Of a stretch of DNA of 64,000 bases, positions 22,200-34,043 are shown one piece after another; the stretch's first letter is position 1; each line of letters starts with the position of its first letter. This DNA comes from Bolinopsis microptera (taxonomy: Eukaryota; Ctenophora; Tentaculata; Lobata; Bolinopsidae), in the NCBI RefSeq assembly GCF_026151205.1, contig NC_087080.1, positions 3,141,096 to 3,205,095 of the forward strand, given 5' to 3'. The translations under genes were made by a program, and so were the position numbers. The notes below the pieces were generated by a model that was given only the letters and a program-made list of their open reading frames with translations, did no database searches and was not told where the DNA came from.

Positions 22200-23737
22200 G
22201 AAAATTTTGCTCTATCCAGATCCTTTGCAGTGGCGCGCCTTCGCCCGCAGTGGCCGCACGAAAAGACATGGGTAGGTGAAGATTTAACCCATAATCACAG
22301 TTTTGCATTTCAAATATATTATACAATGCTGTACGATTGCAAGGCAAGTGGACGGTGAGCAACGATAATACTCAACCTTGAAAGTGGGTGTTGAGAATTC
22401 TCAACTAAACTTTTTTAAACGATCGTGAAGATTGATGAGGAGGATTAAATCCCATACTTCAAATGATCAGGCAGTATATGCGAGTAAAAATGATGAAAGA
22501 AACTAAATTTTTATAGCGCGACGCAATGCGTTATATACTGGGCCGCGCCGCGCATTTAATAATACTTTTCGCTTCGTTAGTTCACATAGCCATGTTTATA
22601 CGCGTACTGCGTGACGCGCTTGTTTCACAAGTAGAATATATATCCTTTGCCGCCTTCGGCGGTCGCGCGCTACTGCAAGCGAGAGGGCTCTGGTTAGAGC
22701 AACTTCGTTAGATTGGCGAAATGCATTTGCTATTTCGAGAAAAAAGCGGCGCGCTATACTTCAAAGAAATTTAGACGAGTAACATCCGTCAACCACGGGG
22801 TCTGCTACATTTTTACGCTATTTTACCTGGGGACCTTAGGCTATCATTTTCATAAACATATAGAGATTCGGCGGAAAGACAGGCTGAGCGCAGCCCAGTG
22901 AGCACTACAATATACACTTTTGCTTTTTTGGTGTGTAGCATGTATACACTATACTAAAAAGTGTAGTAATTTAACGGGTGATACTAATGCAATATTTGTT
23001 CCAAATAGGGCCGTCGACGAGTCCAACTCGGCGCGCGTCCTGGTAGGTTATAAACCTACAACATACAAGTAGTAATTAGTTGACGGATGTTACTAATTGT
23101 TTAAATTTCTTCGAAGTACTAGCCTGTAGCGAGCGCCGCTTCCTTCTTGACGGTCCAACTCGGCGTGCGTTTTACTGGGCCGCGCTCAGCCTGCATCATT
23201 TCGCAGAATCTCTATTCGAATCTAGCTATGTTTATGAACATGACAGCCTGAGGTCCCCGCCCCAGGTTGAGGTAACGAGCGTCTTGCAAGACGCACGCCG
23301 AGTGGTAGGTTATATAAGCCTAGATAGTTATACGTTTTACAAGTAAAATGGTGTGTCGCTGCTTGGCTTGCTCTATCCAGAGCCCTTGCGCTTGCAGTAG
23401 CGCGCGCCCGCCTCACGGCGGTAAAAGGACTTTTCTTGACTTGTGAAACAAGCGCGCCCGCAGTGGCGCGAAAGCACATGGTTATTGTATCACGTGGTGA
23501 CCCCCACGGTCGCTTCACTATAGTACTGTAGAGTTTCGACGATACAAGGGGGAGCCGCGCACTTGTGCGCGGCGGGTCATACAACGTATGACAACATGGT
23601 TAAGTTAGGTGAACTGCTTGGCGGGCGCACCTACTGCAAGCACGAGGGCTCTGGTTAGAGCAAACACACGGTGTATACCTCTTTTCACGCGCAAAGACCG
23701 CCAAAAGAAATGAGGTATACAACGTGTTATCGCTCCT
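22200..23737. repeat. GC-rich inverted-repeat region (decayed foldback)
   Basis: A segment at about 22605-22705 (GCGCTTGTTTCACAAGT ... GCGCGCTACTGCAAGCG ... GGGCTCTGGTTAGAGCAA) recurs inverted at about 23360-23455. A further direct copy of the GGGCTCTGGTTAGAGCAA block lies at 23647. The GC-rich, CpG-rich patches stand out from their AT-rich surroundings. No protein-coding gene; open frames here are by-products of GC-rich palindromes. Confidence 0.7.
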
Positions 23738-24105
23738 ACTAAATCGCTCGCCCAAATTTTAAGAAACTTCTTGTGAAAACAGAAAAGGCCCTTTGGGTAT
23801 GAAATTGATCTCGTTCGGTGTATTTTTTGGACGCTGATTCCGAATCACCCCCCATGACGTAGGGTAAAAATGCTTCCCTGGAGAGTTATGGGCAAAAAAC
23901 CGTTTTGGTCACGTGACAGGCTAGTAAAAGATGAATTCGATTGTTTAGGGCTCGGGTTAGGGTTAGGGTTGTGGTAAGGGTTATGGATAGCTTCGGGGTT
24001 ATGGTTAGGTTTAGGGTTGGGATTAGGGTTTATGTAAAACCGTTTTGTACGGCTGCAAAACCATAAAAACCAAAGTCACGTGAAATTTTTGGGCGAGCGA
24101 ATTAG
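23738..24105. mobile_element. MITE carrying a telomere-like (TTAGGG) array
   Basis: Inverted ends ACTAAATCGCTCGCCCAAA (left) and the inverse complement of ACTAATTCGCTCGCCCAAA (right). Inside, 23946-24030 is a degenerate run of GGTTAGGGTTAGGGTT and variants. Next to it are TCACGTGA and AACCGTTTTG motifs present in both orientations. The telomere-like run therefore sits within a mobile element and not at a chromosome-fusion scar. No coding capacity. Confidence 0.65.
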
Positions 24106-24235
24106 TAAGAGCCACGTGTTATTATAGCACTAGCAGTACATTTCCAAAGGTAAAACATACCTTTATATTAGTGAGAAATAATGTTACTTGTTTTACACTT
24201 TTTAAGGCTTTTTTTGGCTACAATTTTTTACACAG

Positions 24236-24356
24236 ATTAACTGGTAGTTTTGTAGTCCTATATGGAATCGTAGTGCTTGCCTTCCCCATGACTATCATTA
24301 TCTTTATGGGATTAAGATTCCTAGCAAGAGTTGCAATGGTCCCTGTCTACAGCTGA
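24236..24356 (+). pseudogene. Orphan last-exon candidate resembling a K+ channel S6 helix
   Basis: After a good 3' splice site (TTTTTTACACAG at 24224-24235), a 40-codon frame reads TGSFVVLYGIVVLAFPMTII followed by FMGLRFLAR and a stop. The pattern GSxxxxxGIxxLAxPxxII resembles the S6 helix of voltage-gated K+ channels. The selectivity filter and S1-S5 were not found upstream, where the DNA is transposon-filled. It may be a remnant, the far end of a gene with very long introns, or a chance match. Confidence 0.3.
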
Positions 24357-24640
24357 TCTCTGTATTGAGTTTCCAGTTTGTTGAATTATACGCAAAAAGA
24401 TAACAAGTTGGTAAAGTTCAATAATGAATAAGATATCAAACATAACAAAAATTCATCATATTTCGCCCTTTAATAAGACTTAGCTTTAATTCTATGATAA
24501 AAATAACTTATCTGTTATCGATACTAAAAACCTCTGACTGAAACTCAAACTTATAACATCAACACTAACATGTAAGTGTAACAGAATAATCATTAATAAA
24601 ATAAATCTATAATCAGCTCCCATTCTTAATCATTTAAAAA

Positions 24641-27600
24641 CTAAACACTGGGTCGTATCAGGGCGCTGTTCTCTTCTTCGATACAAAGACTAACATCATT
24701 ACTTCTTGAAGATGTTGTGGCAGGGGTCTCCCCCTCCTCCCCCTCTTCTTCAGGCACGGGGGACGCGGTGCGGCTGTTGCAGCAGCTACCCGAACTGTTA
24801 CTACTACCACTACTACTTCCACTGCTCCAGTAGCTTGAAACTGCAGAAAAGGTTTGTTTGAAAGTTTTTGGGATTTCGAGAAGCGAGCTAAGTGCATATC
24901 GTCACGTTTTATCAAATAATTAAATTAAAAGTATGAAATTTACATCGTTATTAATTAAGAACTAAATGACTCATAGTAATTCTGCGAAGAAAACATAATA
25001 AAATTATCAAGTTTCTTTATATCAATATCAATCAAATCAACTTAATGAGATTCATTGAATTCCCGATCTCTACTCACTGGAACTGTAGTCTATGTATTGT
25101 TTTAGCAGTTTCATCATGTTCTTGTTTTTGTTGTCAAACGCTACAGCAAGACATGTTCTACCATCGTAATCTCCCGAGTGTATGTTGATCCCTACAACAG
25201 ATCATACAATCTTTACATTCAACAAATTATAACATATGTAATAAATGATAAACAACCATCTTTCTTAGAATTTTCTGTGACCAAACTTAAGAATGTATTA
25301 CTATTGATTATTCGTTTAATCGTTCATCGCCTGACAAGGATTGAAACTTATGTCCTACTAACAGAAAACAAGAATGATCTCAACCAACAGTTACCCTACT
25401 ACTTAAGTGAGCATGTACCTGCGTTCACAAGACGTTGAATCATCTCAAAGTCGTTACTAAAAACAGCCCAGCACAACTCTGAAACCTGAATGGAGTTGGG
25501 TTAAGAACATATAAGTGATACGATAGTTAAACTTGTAGCTGTAGAAGCTTTCAATAAACATGTGTTAGTCAAAATTACAGTACAATGTCAATAAACCTGC
25601 ATCTCCAGCGGTAAACACAGCTGGGCTCCCTGGTCCAGCAGGAACTCACACACGTCATCGTGCTCACTTTTACATGCCTCCAGTAGGGGCGAGTAACCGA
25701 ACCTGGTCACAAGATTGTAAGTCAGATCACGTGATCAGATTAAATAGATTTAAAACGTTCATGCTTTAACAATTTGATCGGTTATATTGTTGATGTATGC
25801 CCAAATAGGTTTAACTTTGCGATGATGATGTGTCGAAAATAGGGTTTATCGTGTTGAAGTCATTTGAGCGCGTAATTGTAATTTATACCTGTCGATTATA
25901 ATTATAATTATAATTACCTGTCGATAGCATTAATGTTAGCGTTATTCCAGCAGAGAGTTTTTACTGTTGCTATGTCTCCCGTAGCGCATGCTATGTGAAG
26001 TGGTGTCCGCAAATCATAGTCCGCCACCTGGGGTTAGCAATTAGTAATTAGTAATGAGAAATTAGTAATAAGTAATTAGAAATTAGTAATTAGTAATTGG
26101 TAATTAATAATTAGTAAACAGTTAATATTAATTAGTAAATAGTAATGGGAAATAGTAAATAGTAATTAGTAATTAGTTAATAGTAATGGGAAATTTGTAA
26201 ATACTAATTATTAATTAGTAAATAGTAATGAAAAATTTTTAATTAGTAATCAGTAATTAGTAAATAGTAATTAATAATAATTAATAATTAATAAATAGAA
26301 TCCTACTAAAAACTGGTCTCTGAGATCACTGTTACGCAAACTTAATCCTCGGCCACTGTGGTCAACTTAACTGCGAAACTTATTTTGCCAATAAAGGCAG
26401 CAAAATGTAGACTTACATTCAAGTCGATGAGAACGTTCTCTTTGATAAGGATGTGCATGATATCCCTCTCTTTTTTAGCGACCACCTCGCAGACAAGGGA
26501 TGGTAGTAAGGCCTGGAGATAAAGGGGTTACAATAAAAAAAATAAAAACAAAGCAATATCAGATATGGGAAAATCTATGTATGGAAATAAGCTTTTTTTT
26601 GTCACGTGATGAAACGCTATCACCCCTCGAGCTTTTCACAAATTTTGGAATCAATTTGTTTGCTTGTGTGTACCTTGTATTACAATTTACTTGTACTCTT
26701 GTCTTATTAGTTGAGATTGTTATAATTACTGCATTCTGCAAATACCACAGCTTATTTTCTAAATCGCGTTTATTATATGTAGTAAATCCTGAAGAGACAT
26801 GCTGAATGGTGAATGATACATTATCCATCCTTTTATTGACGGACCTTATTTGATTAATTAGCCCTCTACTGCCTATAATTAGGACCGTTCTTTGTTCCAA
26901 CCCTAATTTCGTTGTTTATCGTACTCATATTAGAAAATTATAGTCGGGTGGTAAGACAAAGAAATATAATCAAACTCTGAGATAATAATAAAATTATTAG
27001 AATATATAAGATATTTTGGAAGACTTTTGAAGAGGAGCTTTTCTGCCCTCCCCTTTGACCTAAATTTCGCGGTTTTTACTGAAATTTTGACCAGTGACCA
27101 ATCAGTGAGGTCGGTGATAATGACACAAGTCGCCATCAACTATCAAGGCGGTACTGGAAGCAGTATTTCCTTCATGACTAGCTCCTATTACGCTAATTAT
27201 GCTATAGATGTTCAAAACTTGGGTTATGATTGATATTTTGGGATGCGGTTAAAAGTATCGATCATTGAATAGTATAGTGATTACTCAAAACACGGTTCAC
27301 AGTGGTGCTCAAGGCTCGACCGAGTCCTCAGCCTCGGTCAGGAAGACAATTCCTCGGTTTGCCTCGGCCTCAGTTTAATCAAAGCAAAATTTCCTCGGCC
27401 TCGGTCGCAAATCCTGCCCTCGGTCGACCCTTGGTGGTGCTACATGATAAAGAGAAATTGGGACATAATACTGATTTTAAAATTCCTGAGTATAGCTGCA
27501 TTTCGACCAGTGACCTTCTAGTTACTAGTATTACATCATACATGTATGATTATGCAATATAATACAATATTTAATTTTAATGAGTCTTTAGTAATATAAT

Positions 27601-30600
27601 ACAATAGTCCATAGCTCAATATTTTATTTCAGACTAGTCTTAAATACTGGGGGTAAATGGGGGAATTTCTGGATATATTTTCTTGGTATGGGAGAATTTG
27701 TTGCTAATTCTAGTGGAGTTGGTTTATCTAATAAGTATACCTTACCATACTTTACTTGAACGGGCATTTATTGGACGCTGGAGGCCCTTATAACTTAATA
27801 ACGTTTATTTTAATGTCCGTTCAAATAAAGTCGGTCCGTTTATGATCCGTTAAAATTTCTTTCCCAAACTTATTGTATGCACTACGAACTTATTGGCCAG
27901 GATATGATTACTTATATTTTGTGGTTCGTTTAGTTTACTAGTTTAGTTTAAATGCAACCAATTGCCAAGTTACATCAAAACTGTGTCTGAATGCACTTTT
28001 GTTAAGGAATAATTTTATATCCTGCCTTGAAACTTTTACATAGTGGCCAAATCAAAACTCGCGAGCAGCCCTGATTTGAGCAATTTGCCCTTCTACTTAT
28101 TACTAAGGTATTCCATAATTTTACATTACTTTTGTCGGATGATTTGAGTTCACCATAACATTGCAAGTCTTGTAATCTTCCTATCTTTGATAAGTTTGGT
28201 ACAAACGATTGTGAGTGATCAAGCATACATGGTCTAATGACTATCAGTGAGAATATAAAACAGAAAATTCACCATAATCTTATCCTTATCATCAGTCCTC
28301 ATGATGTGCCTGATGATTCCCTCTAGGATGACTGGGTCTATCTTCATATGCTGACGACTCCTTTTGCCATGCTGGTGTCTGTTCCTCATCAGTTCGGCGC
28401 TTTGATCAATCTCTGATAGAATTTGTGAATCAGTGATTTTTACCACATTATGATGACATTAATGATGATTATCTGAGGGTTCACGATTAGGTGAACTGGG
28501 TTATTTATCATGCAAAAACGCCATTTTGGTCAACCTTAACCGAAATAGATTCAAGTTAAACTGAAATTCAGTAAGTTTTTACTTTTCTTAACGTCTTTAA
28601 CAGGCTGCAGGTCCTGAACAGTTTTCCCGTAGCATTCTGAAGGTTTCTTACCCCATCTGTCTGAAGTTATGTAGTCATTTTAAAGCATTGCAATTAAATT
28701 CTGTTTTATATTTAATTTGAAGTTGAGCTGTGATTTTTCAGTAAAATGAACCAACAAACACAGATCACGATATGTCGTGCCAGTCCACTGAACTCTGCAA
28801 TAATCTCACAGTACGCGACACCCACAGTGGATACCACTGTATAAATCTGCATAGATTCTTTAGAAAGACACACACGTCAGAGGTGGCTATTATATTCCCA
28901 CATAACATGGTGATAGTCATAGTAACTGTACCTTCAACCTCTTTCTTAGGCGCATAACGTTTGAGGAAATTGATCATCTTGTCGTTTTTCTTAGAGTACG
29001 CAATGTGTAGAGGTGTCCTGTTGTCGTAGTCACTCGAGTTGGGATCCGCACCACAATCTAACCAAATCTGGGGGATTAACTGTTTTTAATATCCAAGGTT
29101 GAGCAATTTTCCAATAAAAATCAACCTTTCATTCATTGAACAATAACTCAGTGACCTAGTATGGTTATGACGTCACCTTCGTAACAGATATATGTTTAAT
29201 CTCATTTCCCATCTGCTTAGTTCTGTCGGACAATTTCAATTGATGTAGAAGACATGCGACCAGACGTTTATTGCTTGTTCAGGCACGTGATGAATTGAAA
29301 CCCAATCGCAATATTCGGAGAACAAATAGTACTATTAGTTCGTAGAATGGGCTTAGTTATCCGACCTTAATTTCAGGGAAACCTCACGCACTCCTCCAAA
29401 TATCTTGTTCTTCTATAGCCATTAATATCAATCTAGTGATTGAACCAAGTATCAGTGATGAGTGAGATGCATAGTTATATTATATTCACCATTATAGTAA
29501 GGCGATCTTTGTCAAGCACTTTCCGTTCTAAACGCAGAACCTCTAGAGACGGTTTTCTACGACACGTACGTAGTTTCAGAAGACTTGGTCTGTGTCATAT
29601 TGCTTTCATAAAATGACACGACATTGATCATACGTATTTATTTCACACATAAATATCATAACACGCCGCTTTTTGAGAATAAACAATTTTTGCATTTCTT
29701 TAGTTTTAAATCAACCATGTCTTGGCATTTTCCCTATAATATGAAACTACACTTTATTTTGGCTTATCAAGTACGGCTACCAAAGTCAGTAGTTTCCGTC
29801 ATGCTAGAAAACATTACGTTCAAAAACAAACTAGTTTCAAAAACAAACTAGTGCCATATTCTCACCATCACAGTTATAGGCAGTTGAAAAGCTTATAGTT
29901 TACTAACTTACTTTAAGTCGGTCGAGGTCGTCGTAAGCGACCATATAACACAGCATGGAAGATATCTGACTTTTCTTCAGCCTGAGTCTACCTCCTGCAG
30001 AGACACGTGAGTCGAATTAAAAAGTTGCTCTTTTAGAAGAACTCTTCTGTAATTTATGTAATTTACATATTAAATATATTAAATAAACTCTTTAAACAAA
30101 CTTAAATAAACTTAATTTAGTAAACTCTTTAAATAAACTCATAACACATGTCTGGTGACATAACAAAGAATCTGAAGAGCAGCTCACCCTTTTTATATAT
30201 GTATTTAGCAAGGTTAAAGTGTCCGTGAAGAATAGCGGAACTGAGGGCGTTGTTCTGGAAATTATCAGTCTGGTGAATATCAGCCTGATTCTGTAGGAGC
30301 AGATGTACCAGTTCCTCTCTGTTCTCAGCACAGGCCAGGTGTAACGCACATCTCCCGTCATAGTCACTGCAGATAAACATTAAACAGTCATAGTCACTGC
30401 AGGTATACAGTCATAGTCACTGCAGGTATACAGTCATAGTCACTGCAGATATACAGTCATAGTCACTGCAGATAAACAGTCATAGTCACTGCAGGTATAC
30501 AGTCATAGTCACTGCAGATATACAGTCATAGTCACTACAGGTATACAGTCATAGTCACTGCAGGTATACAGTCATAGTCACTGCAGATATACAGTCATAG

Positions 30601-31700
30601 TCACTGCAGATATACAATCATAGTCACTGCAGATATACAGTCATAGTCACTGCAGATATACAGTCATAGTCATTGCAGATATACGGTCATAGTCACTGCA
30701 GATATACAGTCATAGTCACTGCAGATATACAGTCATAGTCACTGCAGATGTACAGTCATAGTCATAATGTATAATGTATAATGTATAATGTATAATGTAT
30801 AATGTATAATGTATAATGTATAATGTATAATGTATAATGTATAATGTATAATGTATAATGTGAATAGGTTTACTCATCAGACAATGTCTTGCTTATCATA
30901 AAATTAGCAGATCTAATTCTATTTCTAGGTTACTTGTGGCCCAAAAAGTCGGCCCGAAATGTATTCTTTTTACTGTTGGAAAACTTGCCTTGCGTTTAAA
31001 TCAGCCCCTAAGTCAATCAGTTCCTTTATCTTCTTTATAAAACCATGTTTTGCGTAAGCACAAAGTAAAATAGGCAGAATGCTTTTTTCAATGTTTTTAT
31101 AAGCAGATGGAGCAATTTTACGTTTCCCAGTCCGTATCTTTAAATCCTGTGCAAATGAATATTTTACAAAATGTGTTGATTAATTATTCATAAATCTCGA
31201 AAACTTTTCGAAAAGTCGGTTACTGAAAAGTTCTCAGTTTCTAACGATAATGTTGGTATTATTAATTCATATTTCTGCATATAATCTAAAATAAAACTTC
31301 GTAATTTAACCGTGACTTGACTCACTGTTATTATCTTCTGGGAGAGCCAATAACGTCTGAGGTGATCCTCTGGTGTGGTCACTGACATGAGTTCTACTTG
31401 AAGTATCCGTCTAAACGCTCCTGGGGTGGATTCAGTGGAACACGCTGCTAGTCCGAGATATTGTTCAGACGTCAGGTTAATTCGAGTGCATCAATATTTA
31501 TTTTTTGCATTTAACTTAATTAATCCATATTAATTCCCATTCTGAATGTAAATTTCTCCTACCTCCAGTGATATTGAGGATAATAATGACAATGTAAGCT
31601 GCTAGCGGGGCTGAGGTTTCCAGGTTAAATAGCTCAAAATAGGAGTTAAGAACTATCGATAGGAAAGTCGTGAAGAAGCAGGCAAACAGACCAATTATCA
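24641..31700 (-). CDS. Ankyrin-repeat protein with an N-terminal membrane segment (5' end missing)
   Basis: Thirteen exons read in consistent phase: 31563-31700, 31326-31444, 30989-31146, 30188-30366, 29912-29994, 28932-29067, 28273-28412, 26417-26512, 25918-26027, 25597-25702, 25419-25485, 25078-25191, 24641-24840 (stop). The first exon found has two hydrophobic stretches (IIGLFACFFTTFLSIVL; LAAYIVIIILNIT) and starts in mid-codon, so an upstream exon is missing. Three blocks of ankyrin repeats follow, each with a DYDxRxxLHxA signature (SDYDGRCALHLACAE, SDYDNRTPLHIAYSK, ADYDLRTPLHIACAT), plus a last DYDGRTCLAVAFD. The C-terminus is Ser-rich then Glu-rich, ending ENSALIRPSV. The repeat style resembles ankyrin tails of ASPG-type and channel proteins, but I saw no catalytic or channel domain. 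The third intron has a GC-AG donor. Confidence 0.8.
26030..26300. repeat. TAATTAG-type AT-rich array in an ankyrin-gene intron
   Basis: Irregular AATTAGTAATTAGTAAT repeats begin about 10 bp from the 3' splice site at 26028 and run through most of the intron. Confidence 0.9.
27303..27443. mobile_element. Small GC-rich MITE (CCTCGG repeats)
   Basis: Imperfect inverted ends (GGTGCTCAAGGCTCGACCGA and the inverse complement of GCACCACCAAGGGTCGACCG) enclose repeated CCTCGGCCTCGGT motifs. It lies in the large intron 26513-28272 of the ankyrin gene, which otherwise holds nothing recognisable. Confidence 0.55.
30366..30762. repeat. 23-bp minisatellite that repeats a 3' splice site
   Basis: About 16 copies of CAGTCATAGTCACTGCAGATATA. 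On the coding (minus) strand each unit reads TATCTGCAG followed by TGACTATGAC, the same as the true acceptor plus first ten exon bases at 30357-30374. The array directly abuts that exon and so forms a ladder of near-identical 3' splice sites. Confidence 0.95.
30764..30858. repeat. 7-bp tandem array (ATAATGT)n
   Basis: About 13 perfect copies directly adjoining the 23-bp array, in the same ankyrin-gene intron. Confidence 0.95.
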
Positions 31701-32579
31701 CTGAAACGGAATGTTTTCAGATACACAATAATAATATAATAATAATAATTTGGTCGACCGCAGTCGGGGAGCCGATTTCCCTGTCTAATTGCATTTCGGC
31801 CACGGTCCTTTCGGTACAGATTTCCCTGCAGTATAGTCGGGACGCAACCCCAGGCATATACACTCGTGTTATTTTCGCAACTCTAATGAAAATACACAAT
31901 AAACAAAACATTATTCATTCAAAATTAACTTGGACCAAGGTCGAGTAGGATTCTCACAGAGCAATACTCATTACCATTTACCAATCACACCAAAAAAATT
32001 AAGGGTGTGAGTTGAGGTTGAACATCTGAAGAACAGAAATGTAATTGACATAAATTCAATTTTAATCTGATTTTTTAATCGCCGTCCTGTCAAAGCGGTA
32101 TAGCCTCCCCATAGTTGAATACATCTATTAAGAAATATCTTGCATTTAACCCTAGCCACTTCATTCATAATATGTTAAATACATTTTAAAATTAGGCATA
32201 ACTTTAGATACGTTTGAGGTTACTATCGTTAAAAAGTTATAATAAGACCATATCTCGTCTTAAAGCACTTCATACTACGTCTTGTTTAATGTTTGTGCGC
32301 CTGCACGATACACACATAATACAGCAATAGTGATTGGGGTCTGGTTATAGCTGTACTACTTTTTATTGTTTAAAAACAAAGAGGCAATATTGAAGACTTC
32401 TTACACCGATTTTATGTTTCTCGAGACGAAGCGTGTAAAGCGTGTTCAATGTACAGATGTACATTGTACAGATGTATATCTATCATTTTGTTTTACAGTT
32501 TGCTAAAATAAAACTAAACATTGTCCTGAAGTTTATTTGTGAATAATCCGAGCTAAATTACATAGTTACATTAACTGTC
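31701..32579. other. Gap between ankyrin and sulfotransferase genes
   Basis: Holds a GC-richer patch at 31752-31865 (TCGGGGAGCCGATTTCCCTG, TCGGCCACGGTCCTTTCGG) that looks like a short interspersed repeat, and small ATGTACAG repeats near 32448. The missing 5' exon of the ankyrin gene could lie here, but none could be supported. Confidence 0.4.
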
Positions 32580-33332
32580 TTAAATCTTTAAAAATAAAAA
32601 GAACAATATACAGCTCATAAAACCAACAAATAACAATAATTTCAACCCGGCACGTCGTAAGTTAGTACTGACTTTCGCTCCGACTCTCCTTTTCCACTGC
32701 TCCTCGGTGTTCACCCTAGGAAACGGTGTATCAGGAACTGGGACCCCAAGAAAATCACACAGTGGCTTCCATCCTTCCTTCACATTGAATATCAAGAGTT
32801 TTTCAGCAGGCACAGTTTCAATAACTCTGTTGTTCCAATCTGTATACATCTGAGCTAGATCTGTTTTTGGGTCATTAGGGTCGACCCCATGAACTACGAC
32901 CATAATTTTCATGACCCAATAAACGTACGATGCCATCATATAGGAAAATATAAATCTTTTAATTTTCCAAGCTAACCATGACTGCTTCTTGTTGCCACTG
33001 AATATTGTCTCTTGAGCTGAAGTGACCCATAAATCTGGACTGTCTCTTACTGTCAGTATAACTTTGGCGTCCGGATTCCATTCCATTAGCTGTTCGTAAA
33101 ACAAGCACCCGGGATATGATAAAGTAGAAGAGAAGCCATGAAGCAACTGAAGTAAACTAGAGTTATCCTCCTCATCCTCGTGTAGTTTCTGAAATAGATG
33201 ATAAAGGTGGGTATTGTGGAACGCTCTGAGCATGTCATAGCCTGGACCGAACCCGAGTTCTTCTAAAGCTGCTTGCAGAGATCTTGTACCAGTCCTGCCT
33301 AGTCCCACGCCGATAACTTTCAAACTTGTCAT
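32580..33332 (-). CDS. Sulfotransferase-like P-loop protein, array member 1
   Basis: Intronless, 250 aa. The N-terminal P-loop (VIGVGLGRTGTRSLQAALEE, residues ~6-25) and the later VILTVRDSPDLWVTSA (residues ~90-105, the 3'-phosphate-binding RDS region) are typical of the PAPS-dependent sulfotransferase-like family found in many invertebrates. The last ~20 residues are a hydrophobic helix (LLLFVGFMSCILFFLFLKI), so the protein is probably tail-anchored. Compared with its two neighbours it has GTRSLQ for GTMSMK and GPGYDM for the usual PCHHM, the most divergent front half of the three. The substrate cannot be told. Confidence 0.88.
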   Translation of the reverse strand: MTSLKVIGVGLGRTGTRSLQAALEELGFGPGYDMLRAFHNTHLYHLFQKLHEDEEDNSSLLQLLHGFSSTLSYPGCLFYEQLMEWNPDAKVILTVRDSPDLWVTSAQETIFSGNKKQSWLAWKIKRFIFSYMMASYVYWVMKIMVVVHGVDPNDPKTDLAQMYTDWNNRVIETVPAEKLLIFNVKEGWKPLCDFLGVPVPDTPFPRVNTEEQWKRRVGAKVSTNLRRAGLKLLLFVGFMSCILFFLFLKI

Positions 33333-34043
33333 TATTGAAAAGTACGACGGCTTGTTTTTGCCCAGTAAATAAAGAGCAAACAGTACGAGAACACAGGGTG
33401 AGGTGGTCTCATTAATTAAAAGATTAGAAATATATATCTACATCCTACAGTGTAGAACTGTAATCTTAGATAACAAAATTACCATATCATATAATCAAAT
33501 TTTATTACATAATTATACAGTAGTATTTACATAACTTTATTCAAATCAAAACTAGAACATAAAAATCTGATAAGTAGCCTGAAAAGAAATACTAATACAT
33601 AAACTAAAACAACTTCCTCCATCCTGCTCCGTGATAGGCTATTATTCTAAAACTATACAAATCGTCTGTATTTACCGATGGAATGTTTTTATTCCTAATC
33701 AAATCTAATTTTATAGTATCCTAAGCAAGTTTGGCTGTGTCTGCCTAGTTCGGCTGGTGTCTGCCTACTCTAGTACTTTTCCCTTTTTAGTAGTTCGGCT
33801 TTCTACTGCGAAGTGTAAAGCAGCTGATTAATGTGAGCTGTTTTCATTGTGAAGGACTATTAGACAGTAGCAAAACTAGACAACTTCATGGAAGGAAGAA
33901 CTCCTGATAAAACTCTGTAATCACGAAGAAAGAATCGCTATAGCAAGGGGAAACGACAATAATTATGATACAAAAGTCTGACAATTAACTATAGAATAGA
34001 AACTACACACAAATAAATTCTAAATCGTCATCGAACGCCACAT
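33333..34043. other. Spacer between sulfotransferase genes
   Basis: AT-rich; short direct repeats of GTGTCTGCCTA near 33737 and 33761. No gene. Confidence 0.5.

Noticed and set aside
23080-23584. GC-rich open frames in both strands
   Set aside because: They fall in inverted-repeat DNA, have no recognisable motif, and mirror each other across the arms.
23946-24030. Chromosome end or fusion site
   Set aside because: The telomere-like repeats are short, degenerate, and enclosed by transposon-like inverted ends within ordinary sequence.
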